Notes: generated by a model from the letters alone, not told the origin. Shown: positions 24,447 to 34,251, counted from the stretch's first letter. The stretch: DNA of 45,615 nucleotides from Metapseudomonas boanensis (GCF_018704125.1 NZ_JAGTIS010000024.1:1-45615); one strand, 5' to 3'. A program made the numbers and translations.

Positions 24447-27029
24447 TCAATTGGCTTCAGGACGACAGGCTAGGCGGTAGCGTTCGTAGTTGATCGTCTT
24501 GTCTTGTGGCGCAAGCGCATAGCTGGCCATGCATTGCTTGGACTCCCATTTAATGACCACTGTGGACTCGTCTTTTTCCACCAATGCCAGCGCTCGTCCG
24601 CTCGGGTCGGAGATCGCAAGCTGTTTGCCGTCGGAATCCTCAAGCGAGGCTCCGAACGGAATGGGCTTTCCTTGATCGTCGAGCAACTCGAACTGGACCC
24701 GGCGACCCTTCTTCCCGGCGTAACGGGCCAGCACCACTGCTCCTCGGCGTGGCACTACCTGCTGGGTAGCGTTTTCGATTTCGATGTCGCCACCGAGATT
24801 GCGCGTGTCAAGGGTGATCCAGTTGACACGGTAGGGCTGGGCGTTGGGCACCACCGCGTAGCCGTTGTAGCCGGTGCTTACACCGGTGTAGTTGCTGATG
24901 CCCACGCCCGAGATATCGGGCACTTCGACCAGGGTGAAGGTTTCCCCCACAGGCTGGCCCAGATTGATACCGCCGCCGTGGGCCACCAGGGAGCCAGACA
25001 CGTTGAGGTTCTCCGAGGTGTAGTCGCGGCCCTTGCTGTAGCCCAGCGTGATATCCGCGATGGAAGTGCGGCTGTTCAGGCTGGCGGAGGCGGAATTGCC
25101 ACTGTTGCTACTGTTTCCGCCCTGAAGCGAATAAGACGTATCGCTGTCCTCGGACAGGTAGCCGTTCACGCCGACCTGGGTATTGTCGCTGTGCTTCTGG
25201 CTGGTGGTGGTCAGGTACGCCCTGGGCGATCGCGGCCTCGACCCCAGCGGGAAGGACACGGAGAGGTTGACCTGCGTGTCGTCGTTTGACGAATTCGTGC
25301 TGCCAATGTCCTTGGTCTGGGTGACGCTGAAGCTGTAGCTGACATCCCGCCAGCCATTGGAATAGCCTGCGGAGAAGCTGCGCGATCCTCCCCGGTTCCA
25401 GTAGCGCTCGTCGCTGGCGTTGATGTAAAGATTGCCGTACTTACGCCCGCCCAGCGTCTGGTTGACTGTCAGGTCGGTACGGACTTTCGAGCGGCTACTT
25501 TGGGACTGGATGCCTTCGCTGAGTTCCAGCACATGGTCCGAGAGCGTCCGATAACCCTCGGTGGAATAGCGATAGGCGGCCAGCGTAAAGCTCGTGTCGG
25601 TGCCGGTGAAGGTCTTGGCGTACAGCGCGCGCAAGCTGTTGCCCTGCGCGGAGAGGCCCTTCACCCGGCTGGACGAGTGGGTCATGTCAACCGAGAAGGC
25701 GCCGATCGAAGTGTTCCGTCCCGCCCCGAGCGATACCGCATTGAAATCCTGGGTTACCTGTGCGCCCGCAATGCCCGTCAGGTTGCTGCTCACGCCGTAA
25801 GCCACTGTGCCGCTGACGAACTTCGGCGTTTCCAGGCCGTCACTGTTGCTGTTGAACTCGCCCGCCGAAGCGCTGTACTTCACCTGCCCTTCACGCACCA
25901 TGGTCGGCAGGCTCGAGAAGGCCTGCTTGGTCACGCGGCGCCGACCATCCGCTTCGATGATGGTTACCTCCAGGTCGCCATTGGACCCGGTGGGGTAGAT
26001 GTCACTGATCTCGAACGGACCCGGCGGAACGGTCGCCGAGTAGAGGATGTAGTCGTTCTGGCGGATCTCCACGGTGGCGTTGGTTTCTGCAACGCCACGG
26101 ATCACCGGCGCATAGCCACGTTCGCTATCCGCCTTCATGCCCTCGTCGGAGGCCAGCTTGATCCCGCGGTAACGCACGCTATCGAACAGGTCTGTGTCGG
26201 AATAAATCTCGCCGACGCTGAACTGCCCCCTCAGGGGCGTAACGTCATGCTGCAGGTAGGTGCGGTTGCTGGTGAACTGGCTCGGGCGGCCGGTACCGGT
26301 CCTGTAGTTGGACTCGTTGCGCAGGCGCCAGGCGCCCAGGTTGATCCCATTGCGCAGGCTCAGGTTGCTGGAAACCTGCCGGCCAAAACCGTCCCGGTTC
26401 CGGTTGGTGTTGAACTGGTAGTTGACGAACGCGGCGGTAACGCCGCTGTCCCACAGTGCCGGATCGACGTAGCCACGCATGCCCCGGGCCATGGCCACTT
26501 GCGGGACGCTGGCGAGCAGGCGCAATCGGGTGGAGTCGTAGCGCAGCGTGGCCTGGTCAATCAACGTGGGCAGGTCGTAGCAGGTCTCGGGTGCCTCAGG
26601 GTGCAACTTGCCCTGCTCGATCAGCTTGGCCATGTCGATGCCCAGCAGGTGAAGCAGGTCGTAGTTCAGGCAGGCCTCGACGATGCCGGTTTGCGGATTG
26701 CGTACGAAGTCGATGTCGCGACGGCCGACGATGACCTGATTGCTGTAGAGGTCAACCCGATAGTTGCCGGGCAGGACGCTGTTTTCACGTAGCAGCAGCT
26801 GCAGGTCTACCGACGAGGGGGCACCCTTCAGGAACGTAGTGTTGAATGACTCGACCTGTGCCTCATCGGTTGGCTGAACCACCGGAGTTTCTGCGCCAAG
26901 TACCATGGCGGGCACCGCGAGGGTGATCGCCAGCGCGAGCCGGTTGGGTATGCCGGAGGGCACTGGCTGATGGTTTTCAGCCGAAGTCCGCCTGCTCCGC
27001 CCAAGGGAGTGATTGGGTCTGTTGCTCAT
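24447..27029 (-). CDS. Fimbrial outer-membrane usher (operon 1)
   Basis: An 860-residue PapC/FimD-type usher that forms the outer-membrane pore through which pilin-chaperone complexes are assembled. A long signal region (residues 1-46, ending VLGAE) is followed by the N-terminal chaperone-binding domain (FNTTFLKG onward), the beta-barrel, a plug and C-terminal domains with a cysteine pair (KQCMAS and YRLAC). VPDISGVGISNYTGVSTGYN is typical of the usher C-terminal part. It is the last gene of a pilin-chaperone-usher operon with no adhesin gene. It is clearly different in sequence from the usher at 30003. Confidence 0.93.
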   Translation of the reverse strand: MSNRPNHSLGRSRRTSAENHQPVPSGIPNRLALAITLAVPAMVLGAETPVVQPTDEAQVESFNTTFLKGAPSSVDLQLLLRENSVLPGNYRVDLYSNQVIVGRRDIDFVRNPQTGIVEACLNYDLLHLLGIDMAKLIEQGKLHPEAPETCYDLPTLIDQATLRYDSTRLRLLASVPQVAMARGMRGYVDPALWDSGVTAAFVNYQFNTNRNRDGFGRQVSSNLSLRNGINLGAWRLRNESNYRTGTGRPSQFTSNRTYLQHDVTPLRGQFSVGEIYSDTDLFDSVRYRGIKLASDEGMKADSERGYAPVIRGVAETNATVEIRQNDYILYSATVPPGPFEISDIYPTGSNGDLEVTIIEADGRRRVTKQAFSSLPTMVREGQVKYSASAGEFNSNSDGLETPKFVSGTVAYGVSSNLTGIAGAQVTQDFNAVSLGAGRNTSIGAFSVDMTHSSSRVKGLSAQGNSLRALYAKTFTGTDTSFTLAAYRYSTEGYRTLSDHVLELSEGIQSQSSRSKVRTDLTVNQTLGGRKYGNLYINASDERYWNRGGSRSFSAGYSNGWRDVSYSFSVTQTKDIGSTNSSNDDTQVNLSVSFPLGSRPRSPRAYLTTTSQKHSDNTQVGVNGYLSEDSDTSYSLQGGNSSNSGNSASASLNSRTSIADITLGYSKGRDYTSENLNVSGSLVAHGGGINLGQPVGETFTLVEVPDISGVGISNYTGVSTGYNGYAVVPNAQPYRVNWITLDTRNLGGDIEIENATQQVVPRRGAVVLARYAGKKGRRVQFELLDDQGKPIPFGASLEDSDGKQLAISDPSGRALALVEKDESTVVIKWESKQCMASYALAPQDKTINYERYRLACRPEAN

Positions 27030-27085
27030 TTCTCAATGCCTGCGAGGATCCTGGATCACCCCCCTGAAAGAAATGCGTTGTGCTG

Positions 27086-27105
27086 GGGCATCGGATGGGA
27101 TGCCC
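27086..27105 (-). promoter_or_regulatory. Intercistronic hairpin between chaperone and usher genes
   Basis: GGGCATC-GGATGG-GATGCCC pairs as a perfect 7-bp stem in the 110-bp gap. It may reduce usher expression relative to chaperone and pilin. Confidence 0.45.
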
Positions 27106-27139
27106 ACCAGGGGTGAATTTGCGAGTCGGGTAGAGCCCG

Positions 27140-27898
27140 TTATGAATCTCGGTTGGACCGCGTGGCCGTTGCGCCAACGGAGTTGCCTGCCGAGAGTTTT
27201 GCGGCGTAGGGGACCTGTGCCCCGTAGTCATTGATGCTGGAGAACTTGAGCTCCACGCCGCTCGAAGAGGCAGGTTGCTTGACGGAGAACTCTTTCTCTT
27301 CACCTGGGGCGACCATGGTGGAGTCGACTGCAACCTCCGAGCTATTGGCGCTGCCGAGCGTCACGTCGGCCATGGAAACGTGATACCGGCTGGGATTCCT
27401 GACCTTGAGCACGGACTTGCCCCCCCGGAGTTCCAGTTTCCACTGCAGCTCTTCAGGGGCCAGGCGCGCATCTCCGGCAAGGCCAGTAGGTCGGAAGAAC
27501 ACCTTGATCCGCTGACGTACCGCCAGTTGCAGGGTGTTTTGCCCATGGACGGCCTGGGGAATTTCCTGGACGTTCAACCACACCACCGATTCGCGGTCGG
27601 TCGGCATGCCGCTACCTTCATAGAGGAGACGTAGCAGCTGTTGCTCGTTTGCCAGAATACGGGCCAGGGGCGGCGTCACAGCAAACGGAGCAGGAGTGTC
27701 TGTCGCATCTGCGTTGTCGATCCAGGACTGGATCAGGGCTTGCTGGCCGCCGTTGCGAACCGTGATGCTGGCTTCCTTGTCGGAGCCGTTGAAGATGATG
27801 CGGGTGGAGTTGAGGGAGACTCCTGCGGAAACTTGAGACGCCAGCACCAGGCTCAAGGCACCCAGGCAGGCTGAAATTGTGCGACGGAGCATAGGCAT
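27140..27898 (-). CDS. PapD-like periplasmic fimbrial chaperone (operon 1)
   Basis: A 252-residue protein with signal peptide (MLRRTISACLGALSLVLASQ, cut near VSAG) and two immunoglobulin-like domains. Domain 1 has GVSLNSTRIIFNGSDKEASI and ESVVWLNVQEIP, the hallmark chaperone strands. RIKVFFRPTGL connects to domain 2. It caps pilin subunits by donor-strand complementation and brings them to the usher. The start at 27898 (or the ATG at 27892) fits a normal signal peptide; the open frame extends further upstream. It lies between the pilin and usher genes. Confidence 0.92.
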   Translation of the reverse strand: MPMLRRTISACLGALSLVLASQVSAGVSLNSTRIIFNGSDKEASITVRNGGQQALIQSWIDNADATDTPAPFAVTPPLARILANEQQLLRLLYEGSGMPTDRESVVWLNVQEIPQAVHGQNTLQLAVRQRIKVFFRPTGLAGDARLAPEELQWKLELRGGKSVLKVRNPSRYHVSMADVTLGSANSSEVAVDSTMVAPGEEKEFSVKQPASSSGVELKFSSINDYGAQVPYAAKLSAGNSVGATATRSNRDS

Positions 27899-27922
27899 TA
27901 CCACTTGGAGCAAGAACGAGGT

Positions 27923-27944
27923 GGCGAGGCCGTTGGGCCTCGCC
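27923..27944 (-). terminator. Hairpin between pilin and chaperone genes (partial terminator)
   Basis: GGCGAGGCC-GTTG-GGCCTCGCC is a perfect 9-bp stem 25 bp after the pilin stop. No T-run follows, so it probably acts as an attenuator or 3' stabiliser that lets pilin be made in excess. Confidence 0.6.
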
Positions 27945-27968
27945 AATCTTGAGAACCGTGGGTCCTGC

Positions 27969-28553
27969 TTACTCGTACTGCAGGGTGAACGGCAGGGTCG
28001 CGTTACCGTTACCGGCGGTGGCGGTCTTCGGGTCAGCGGTAGTGACGTAGGCCGCAGCGAAGGTCAGGGTGGCATCGCTACCGTTCAGCTCGCTCTCGAT
28101 CTTGGCGGTGGCCGGTGCGCTCAGGTCAATGAGGGCGCCACTGCTATTCATGATGGCGATACCCACATTCTTCGCGGACTCGGTGCCTGCGTTCAGGGCC
28201 AGGACTTTCTTGCCAGCGACCACGCCGGATCCGGCTTTGGCGTCAAACAGCATGGAGACCTTGGTGCCCTGGTTGCAGTTGACCTTGAGGTTGAAGTCGT
28301 TGGCCGCCAGGCGGCCACCGCTCGGAGCGGTGTCGGTGCCCATGTCTTTGATGGACACGGCGCCCATGTCTACGGCAATCGCTTTTTCTTTACCGGCCGC
28401 GCCTTCAACCGAGCAGGCGTCGTTGTTGATCACACCGGTGAAGTTGATCTGGCCGGTACCCGCCTTGGTGGGGGTAACCGGATCAGCAGCGAAGGCGGAG
28501 CCAGTGGCCGCGAGCATGGACATGGTCAGAAATGCCAGGGAAAACTGTTTCAT
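27969..28553 (-). CDS. Major fimbrial subunit (operon 1)
   Basis: A 194-residue type-1-like pilin. The signal peptide is MKQFSLAFLTMSMLAATGSA. The mature part has GQINFTGVINNDACSV and KVNCNQGT, the disulfide-forming cysteine pair of the pilin fold, and ends LPFTLQYE, the donor-strand-receiving terminal strand. GGAG lies 6 nt before the ATG at 28553; another ATG stands directly before it. It is the first gene of a minimal pilin-chaperone-usher operon. Its sequence is unlike the pilin at 29194, so the two operons make different fibres. Confidence 0.92.
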   Translation of the reverse strand: MKQFSLAFLTMSMLAATGSAFAADPVTPTKAGTGQINFTGVINNDACSVEGAAGKEKAIAVDMGAVSIKDMGTDTAPSGGRLAANDFNLKVNCNQGTKVSMLFDAKAGSGVVAGKKVLALNAGTESAKNVGIAIMNSSGALIDLSAPATAKIESELNGSDATLTFAAAYVTTADPKTATAGNGNATLPFTLQYE

Positions 28554-29193
28554 CATTAACTCCAAAAGTGTTGGAAAAAGTGCCGCATCGAAATGCCGGA
28601 CCAAGATAATCGCCGACGCTTTTGGGGGGTATCAGATGAGGTTCTCTTGGCTTGTAGGGAGTGGACTACTTCTTTGTAGTCGATTTCTTGTGGTCTCTTG
28701 CTGTCCGTGGAGTGGTTGAGGTTCTCTGTTTTCTGGGTAGTGGCTGGAGCTCCGATTGACTGGGCGCTCCAGGTCATTTGTCGAACTGTCGTCGGAGCAT
28801 GTTGGGGAGTCGGTGTTCGTAACGGTTATCTGCTGGCAGGCGGATTAATTCTCAATTCATGAATTTAAAGTCAGCGCACTGGGAAAAATCACCAAGAAGA
28901 CTGATCTTTTGAATTGGTCTGCCCGGTCGCGAGTGTGTCGTGATGACGAGATTTTCGTATCTTGAACTATTCCTTCGTTTTTAAAGTGCTGCATGTAAAA
29001 CCCTGATTTAAAAAGGTAGTAAAGATTCTTTAGGTTCTGTCCGTAAATGTCCTACACACTCTGTCGGACGTGCTCTTTACAAATAAACTTGTGATCTTGC
29101 TATTGTTCTTTTCGCGTTGCACTCGTCGCTATAAGAAGAGAGTGTTTCTACGCGCTCAGGGAAATTTTTAAACTGAAAGGAATAGATAAGGTC
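28554..29193. other. Shared divergent promoter region of the two fimbrial operons (640 bp)
   Basis: No gene is seen. The region is markedly more AT-rich than most of the window. GACTAC-TTCTTT-GTAGTC (28665-28682) is a perfect palindrome about 110 bp before the operon-1 pilin. GTCCTACACA at 29048 and TTCTACG at 29145 precede the operon-2 pilin. These could be regulator sites shared by both operons. Confidence 0.6.
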
Positions 29194-29721
29194 ATGAAAC
29201 TAAGCAAGTTGTCTCTAGCAGTGTTCGGCGCTCTGGCAGTGGCGAGCACGGCCGTAAATGCCGCTTCTGCAGGCAGCGGCAAGGTGAATTTCGAAGGATC
29301 CATCATCGACGCACCCTGCACTCTGGATGCGGAAAGCGCCAATCAGACCGTCCGCATTGACCAGGTTTCCAACAAGCAACTGGCCAACAATGGCATGTCC
29401 GAAGTCAAGGACTTCACCATCGAGTTGCGCGAGTGCGATGCCGCCACCCTCAAGAAGGTCAAAGTAACCTTCGGAGGCGACATCGACACTGCAGATCCCT
29501 CCCTCCTCGCCATCACCGGCTCCGCAAGTGGTGCGGGTATCGCCATCACCAAGGGAAACCAACAGGTCAAGTTGGGCGAGGCCCTGCCGGCGCACGCTCT
29601 GGTTGCGGGAGACAACACCCTGTTGTTCGGAGCCCGCCTGAAAGGCACTACTGCCAAGGATGTGGCGGTAACCCCTGGTGAGTTCAAGGCTGTCACCAAC
29701 TTCCAACTGGCCTACGAGTAA
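29194..29721 (+). CDS. Major fimbrial subunit (operon 2)
   Basis: A 175-residue type-1-like pilin with signal peptide (MKLSKLSLAVFGALAVASTA, cut after VNA). GKVNFEGSIIDAPCTLD and ELRECDAATLKKV carry the conserved cysteines, and the protein ends AVTNFQLAYE, the usual pilin terminal strand. AAAGGAA lies upstream of the ATG. A strong hairpin follows before the usher gene, so this pilin is likely made in excess. It is the first gene of a second fimbrial operon running divergently from operon 1. Confidence 0.93.
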   Translation: MKLSKLSLAVFGALAVASTAVNAASAGSGKVNFEGSIIDAPCTLDAESANQTVRIDQVSNKQLANNGMSEVKDFTIELRECDAATLKKVKVTFGGDIDTADPSLLAITGSASGAGIAITKGNQQVKLGEALPAHALVAGDNTLLFGARLKGTTAKDVAVTPGEFKAVTNFQLAYE

Positions 29722-29754
29722 GCATCGAACACGAGCTAACTCACTCGTAGATGG

Positions 29755-29792
29755 ATCAGAAGCGCCTGAAAGTGCAGTCAGGCGCTTCTGAT
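29755..29792 (+). terminator. Strong hairpin after the operon-2 pilin
   Basis: ATCAGAAGCGCCTGA and TCAGGCGCTTCTGAT form a perfect 15-bp stem with an 8-nt loop, 34 bp after the stop. Only ATTT follows, so it is probably a partial terminator that limits read-through to the usher. Confidence 0.75.
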
Positions 29793-30002
29793 ATTTAGCC
29801 TTTATTGAGCGTTGCTCTCGCTACAGTCTGGCGATAGCGAACATTCGCTTTTTATTTGCGACCAAAGAGTGAGTTAGAAGTAATCGCTGGCGATTCTCTA
29901 TTTGTATTCGTCGGGTGCATTCATTCGGTCAATAAATGTTTTCTGAACTCTCATCTGGTTGTCCAGGGAATCCGGGAAACCATCTTTCATTATCGGCACT
30001 AT

Positions 30003-32474
30003 ATGGCTGCAGGTAAGAAGACTCTACCGACCGTGGCGCTTGTTTGTTTCGCCTGTCATCCAGCCGTTTCGCACCCTGTCGAATTCAACCTCGATGTGAT
30101 GGACGTGGAAGAGCGCGACTCGATAGATCTGAGCCGCTTCCGCACTGCGAGCTACATCATGCCAGGCGAATACCTGATGGGCATCCGGGTGAATGGCCGG
30201 GTTCTTTCGGAGCAGACCATCCGCTTCTATCCATCGCATGGGGACGACGCAATCTCCCGTGTGTGCGTACCCATGGACCTGGCGGCAAGGCTTGGCTTAA
30301 AACCGGAAATCCTGCAGGGCCTGGGCCGCTGGCCCGAGCGGGACTGCGCGGAGCTCGGTGGCGTCGACGGCATTACCCTGCGGCCGGATATGGAGACGGC
30401 CTCGCTGGTCATCAACATTCCCCAGGCCTGGATGGCATATCAAGATCCCAATTGGGCGCCGATCGAGGAGTGGGACAACGGCATCCCCGGTGCCCTGCTC
30501 GACTACAACCTGAATGGCTCGACGCAAAAAGGCCGGGATTCCAGCCGATCCCACCAGATCAGCGGTAATGGCACCGCAGGCTTCAACATAGGGGCTTGGC
30601 GCCTGCGTGGCGACTTCCAGGGAAGCCGCCAGCGCAGCAAGCAGTACACGCAGCAGGAGTTCGCCTGGAGTCGAATTTACGCCTACCGACCCCTGAGCAG
30701 GCAGGGGGCAAGGTTACTGTTGGGCGAAACGCAGTTGAACTCCAACCTGTTCGACTCGTTTCGTTATCTCGGCGCCAGTCTCGCCACCGACGACCAGATG
30801 CTGCCGCCCGATCTGCGTGGCTACGCGCCGGAAGTGACCGGCGTCGCCCAGAGCAATGCAAAGGTCACGGTTCGCCAGGGCGACCGCGTGCTGTACGAGA
30901 CTACGGTGCCGCCGGGGCCTTTCCGCATCAGCGACATCAACAGCGCGGTGAGCGGCAAGCTGGATGTGGAGGTGAGCGAAGACGACGGGCATGTCCAGCG
31001 TTTCCAGATCGAGACCACCAACATGCCGTACATGAGCCGGCCCGGCCAACTCCGCTACAAGCTAGCCGTTGGGCGCCCGGCGAACCAGAATCGGGAAATG
31101 ACCGGCCCAATGTTCGCCAGCGGCGAACTGTCCTGGGGGGTAGATAACAACTGGTCGACCTACGGCGGCAGCTTGCTGACCGACGGCTACACCGCACTGG
31201 CCGTTGGCGTTGGGCGTAACCTCCAGCGCTTTGGCGTGGTCTCGGCGGACATCACCAACGCCAGCGCCAAGGTTCGCAATGAACCCCGCCAGAGGGGCAA
31301 TTCGCTGCGGATCAACTACGCCAAGCGCTTCGATGAGTACAACAGCGAAATCACCTTCGCCGGCTACCGCTTCTCGGAGCGAAGCTTCGTCACCATGGAC
31401 GAATTCCTCGATGCCCGAGATGGCCGGCTAACACGTAACAACAGCAAGGCCGTCTACACCGCCTTGGCCAACAAGGCGTTCCTTGACCTCGGCTTCAGCG
31501 GTCACCTGTCCTACACCCGCGAGGACTACTGGGATCGCGCCTCCACTGAGCGTTTCAGCGCCTACTTCAGCCGCTATTTCGATGTAGGGCGCATGAAGGG
31601 GCTGTCCGCGAGCCTATCGCTGAGCCATAGCCGCTCCGATTTCGAACAGGAAAGCAGTGTGTCGCTCTCGCTCAGCGTGCCCTTCGGCCACAGCGAACGG
31701 GTGGGCTACGACAGCTTCATCAATCGCGACGGCGTTCGCCACGGTGCTACCTATTCCAGGTACGAGCAGGACTACAACTATCTGCTCAGCGCCAACACCG
31801 GACGCGGCAATGACGCCATGCAGGGCTACCTCACTGCGCGCACCTCGATGGCGGATGTCAGCGTTAGTGGCGGCTATCAGGACAGCGGCTCGCAGAACCT
31901 GGGGCTTTCGCTGCGCGGTGGGCTCACAGCGACGGCCAAAGGTGCGGCCTTCCACCAGTCGGCCTTCGATGGCGGTACACGGCTCATGGTCGATACCGAC
32001 GGGGTTTCCGGCGTGCCGCTGCAGGATGGCTTGGCGCGCACCAACCGCCTGGGCATCGCAGTCATACCCTCGGCCAACGACTACTACCGGACAGACGTAC
32101 GGATCGATGTGAACAAACTGGCTGACGACATGGAAGCCAAAAAATCGGTAACCGAAGCCACCCTGACCGAAGGCGCGATCGGATACCGCAGGCTGAGCGT
32201 CATCCAGGGCAACAAGGCCCTGGTCACCATTCGCCTGCCCAGCGGCGCCTTCCCGCCATTTGGTGCCAGTGTCCTCGATGCCGCAGGGCGGGAGGTGGCC
32301 ATCGTCGCCGACAGCGGTTTCGCCTACCTGACCGGCATCCAGCCGGATTCGGAGTTCGTTGTGAGCTGGGGGCGCAACAAGCAATGCCGGCTGACCATGC
32401 CACGCGTCTTTCCCCTCGACCAGCGTTACGAACTTCAGTGCCAACCCTTCATTGAATCGAGCCTCTTCAAATGA
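30003..32474 (+). CDS. Fimbrial outer-membrane usher (operon 2)
   Basis: An 823-residue FimD/PapC-type usher. VEFNLDVMDVEERDSIDLSR begins the N-terminal domain; GYAPEVTGVAQSNAKVTVRQ and LYETTVPPGPFRISDI are typical barrel/plug-border motifs. The C-terminal domain ends with the cysteine pair KQCRLT and YELQC. The start is uncertain: the frame is open from 29856, but the ATG at 30003 gives a plausible signal peptide (MAAGKKTLPTVALVCFACHP), although I see no good ribosome site. The stop overlaps the chaperone start by ATGA. Confidence 0.92.
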   Translation: MAAGKKTLPTVALVCFACHPAVSHPVEFNLDVMDVEERDSIDLSRFRTASYIMPGEYLMGIRVNGRVLSEQTIRFYPSHGDDAISRVCVPMDLAARLGLKPEILQGLGRWPERDCAELGGVDGITLRPDMETASLVINIPQAWMAYQDPNWAPIEEWDNGIPGALLDYNLNGSTQKGRDSSRSHQISGNGTAGFNIGAWRLRGDFQGSRQRSKQYTQQEFAWSRIYAYRPLSRQGARLLLGETQLNSNLFDSFRYLGASLATDDQMLPPDLRGYAPEVTGVAQSNAKVTVRQGDRVLYETTVPPGPFRISDINSAVSGKLDVEVSEDDGHVQRFQIETTNMPYMSRPGQLRYKLAVGRPANQNREMTGPMFASGELSWGVDNNWSTYGGSLLTDGYTALAVGVGRNLQRFGVVSADITNASAKVRNEPRQRGNSLRINYAKRFDEYNSEITFAGYRFSERSFVTMDEFLDARDGRLTRNNSKAVYTALANKAFLDLGFSGHLSYTREDYWDRASTERFSAYFSRYFDVGRMKGLSASLSLSHSRSDFEQESSVSLSLSVPFGHSERVGYDSFINRDGVRHGATYSRYEQDYNYLLSANTGRGNDAMQGYLTARTSMADVSVSGGYQDSGSQNLGLSLRGGLTATAKGAAFHQSAFDGGTRLMVDTDGVSGVPLQDGLARTNRLGIAVIPSANDYYRTDVRIDVNKLADDMEAKKSVTEATLTEGAIGYRRLSVIQGNKALVTIRLPSGAFPPFGASVLDAAGREVAIVADSGFAYLTGIQPDSEFVVSWGRNKQCRLTMPRVFPLDQRYELQCQPFIESSLFK

Positions 32475-33202
32475 GCATATCCCCCCTCGTGCCGTTCACC
32501 TTGGCGGCACTCATCGCCTTGTCCTGTACGTCGGCCCAGGCCGCCATTTCCCTGGACCGCACCCGCATCATCTTCGGTAGTGCGCACAAGTCCGTAAGCC
32601 TTGGCATTCGGAACGACAACAAGGAGTTGCCTTACCTCGCCCAGGCATGGATCGAAAATCCGCAGCAGCAGAAGGTCTCCGGCCCCATCGTGGTACTGCC
32701 GCCACTTCAGCGTGTCGAGCCGGGCTCCGGCGGGCAGGTGAAGCTGGTGAAAGCCCCGGAAGCGGAGCAGCTGCCCCAGGATCGCGAGTCGCTGTTCTAC
32801 TTCAACCTGCGGGAGGTCCCGCCACGTAGCGACGAACCGAACACCATGCAGATCGCCCTGCATACCAAGATCAAGCTGTTCTATCGGCCCGAGTCCATCA
32901 CCCCCGATGCCGGAGACGTCTGGCAGGAACGGTTGGTTGTGACCCGAACTGGCAATGGTTTTCGCATCGAGAACCCCACGCCTTACCACGTCACCATCAG
33001 CGACCTGCAGAGCGCGGCCGACAAGCGCGACAGCACCACTTTCAACCCGGTGATGCTGGCGCCCTTCTCGGTCGAGGCCGTGCTGCCGGACGGAGAAGTC
33101 GGGAAGGACCTGGTCCTCACTTACATCAGCGATTACGGCGGCTACCAGAAGCTGAACTACGCCTGCGACGCGGCCACGTGCTCGCTCAAACCCAAGCCAT
33201 AG
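32471..33202 (+). CDS. PapD-like periplasmic fimbrial chaperone (operon 2)
   Basis: A 243-residue chaperone with signal peptide (SPLVPFTLAALIALSCTSAQ, cut after AQA). AISLDRTRIIFGSAHKSVSL and RESLFYFNLREVPP are the family motifs; KIKLFYRPESI leads to domain 2. It ends with a Cys pair (NYACDAATC) that many chaperones lack. It serves the usher encoded upstream; the four-base overlap implies coupled translation. Gene order pilin-usher-chaperone differs from operon 1 (pilin-chaperone-usher), so the operons are not simple duplicates. Confidence 0.92.
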   Translation: MSISPLVPFTLAALIALSCTSAQAAISLDRTRIIFGSAHKSVSLGIRNDNKELPYLAQAWIENPQQQKVSGPIVVLPPLQRVEPGSGGQVKLVKAPEAEQLPQDRESLFYFNLREVPPRSDEPNTMQIALHTKIKLFYRPESITPDAGDVWQERLVVTRTGNGFRIENPTPYHVTISDLQSAADKRDSTTFNPVMLAPFSVEAVLPDGEVGKDLVLTYISDYGGYQKLNYACDAATCSLKPKP

Positions 33203-33238
33203 CGGGCGGTTGCGCATTGCTCAAGGGGGGAGCGGAAC

Positions 33239-33754
33239 ATGGTGAGTACAAAGAGTGGGTGCGCGATGGCGCTGATCGGTGGCTGCGTGTTCACAGCGGC
33301 GCTCAGCGCGGACGACATTCTTCTCAGCTTTGATGGGACTCTGGTGGTGCCAGCCTGCGAGCTGGTCGTGGAAAACACCGAGCAGGTGGTGAACCTCGGC
33401 ATCTTCAACAAACGGGACCTGGAGACGGTGCCTCGGACGCCGGCCGTGCCCTTTCATATCGACATCCTGACCTGTTCGGAGGCTACCAAGGTCAGCGTCC
33501 TCTTCAAGGGCAAGGAGGAGGCGTTGCTGCCTGGGTCGCTGGCCCTGGAAGGCGAAGCCTCCGGTGTGGCGATTGGTCTGGAGACCTCGGCGGGCGATGC
33601 CATCAAACTCAACGTCGATAACCTGGAATATGCGGTAACGGGCGGCGAAAAGAAGCGTCTGTCGTTCAGTGCCCACCTGCGGCCGCTGAAGGGGAAAACC
33701 ATCGGGCCGGGCGCGTTCAATGCCGTCACCAACTTCGAGATCAGCTACCCATGA
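33239..33754 (+). CDS. Minor fimbrial subunit A (operon 2)
   Basis: A 171-residue pilin-like protein with a short signal segment (MALIGGCVFTAALSA). FDGTLVVPACELVVENTEQV and HIDILTCSEATKVSV hold the conserved cysteine pair; the end AFNAVTNFEISYP matches the pilin terminal strand and closely resembles that of the major pilin at 29194. GGGGGGAG precedes the ATG. The next gene overlaps by ATGA. Probably a minor shaft or tip subunit. Confidence 0.87.
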   Translation: MVSTKSGCAMALIGGCVFTAALSADDILLSFDGTLVVPACELVVENTEQVVNLGIFNKRDLETVPRTPAVPFHIDILTCSEATKVSVLFKGKEEALLPGSLALEGEASGVAIGLETSAGDAIKLNVDNLEYAVTGGEKKRLSFSAHLRPLKGKTIGPGAFNAVTNFEISYP

Positions 33755-34251
33755 AGGCCGTGAAGCATTTCGGCCCGCGCGGCTTGTACCTGGCGCTGTG
33801 CCTCTGGCTGCCCACAACGGTGCAGGGCGTCGAACTCGCGAGGTCGACGGTGAGCATTTCCGGAGCCGTGGTGAAGCCGACCTGCAAGTTCGACCAGGGC
33901 AACTCGCTGCGTGTGTCGTTCAGCACCGTGGATGTCACCCGGATCGCCTCCGGGCAATACAAACAGGCCATCCCGCTGACCATCAAGTGCGGAACCGAGG
34001 CAGCCGCCATCACCCTGACACTGAAAGCGGACGTGGGCTTTGCCACGGATGTGGTGAAAACCTCGGCCAGCGGTCTGGGCATCCGTATCCGCCGGGTTCG
34101 CGATGACGCCGTTTGGAAACCGAACAGCAGCGTCAATTCCTCTACGTCCAACGATAACTCCATTGAAGCGGTGCTGGTGCTGGAGCCGGGTTCGGAACTG
34201 CAGGCGGGGGCCTTTTCCGCGTCGGCAACATTGTCGGCGGCGTACGACTGA
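33751..34251 (+). CDS. Minor fimbrial subunit B (operon 2)
   Basis: A 166-residue pilin-like protein. A signal peptide (GLYLALCLWLPTTVQG) is followed by VSISGAVVKPTCKFDQGNSL and LTIKCGTEAAAITL with the two pilin cysteines, and it ends SASATLSAAYD. It overlaps the preceding gene by four bases and is likely an adaptor between the shaft and the two-domain adhesin encoded next. Confidence 0.87.
   Translation: MKAVKHFGPRGLYLALCLWLPTTVQGVELARSTVSISGAVVKPTCKFDQGNSLRVSFSTVDVTRIASGQYKQAIPLTIKCGTEAAAITLTLKADVGFATDVVKTSASGLGIRIRRVRDDAVWKPNSSVNSSTSNDNSIEAVLVLEPGSELQAGAFSASATLSAAYD

Noticed and set aside
25500-26792. Plus-strand open frame (430 codons) opposite the operon-1 usher
   Set aside because: Antisense shadow; the usher reading is fully supported by domain motifs.
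29856-30002. N-terminal extension of the operon-2 usher
   Set aside because: The extra 49 codons lack a signal peptide and run from just after the pilin hairpin; the ATG at 30003 gives a plausible secretion signal.
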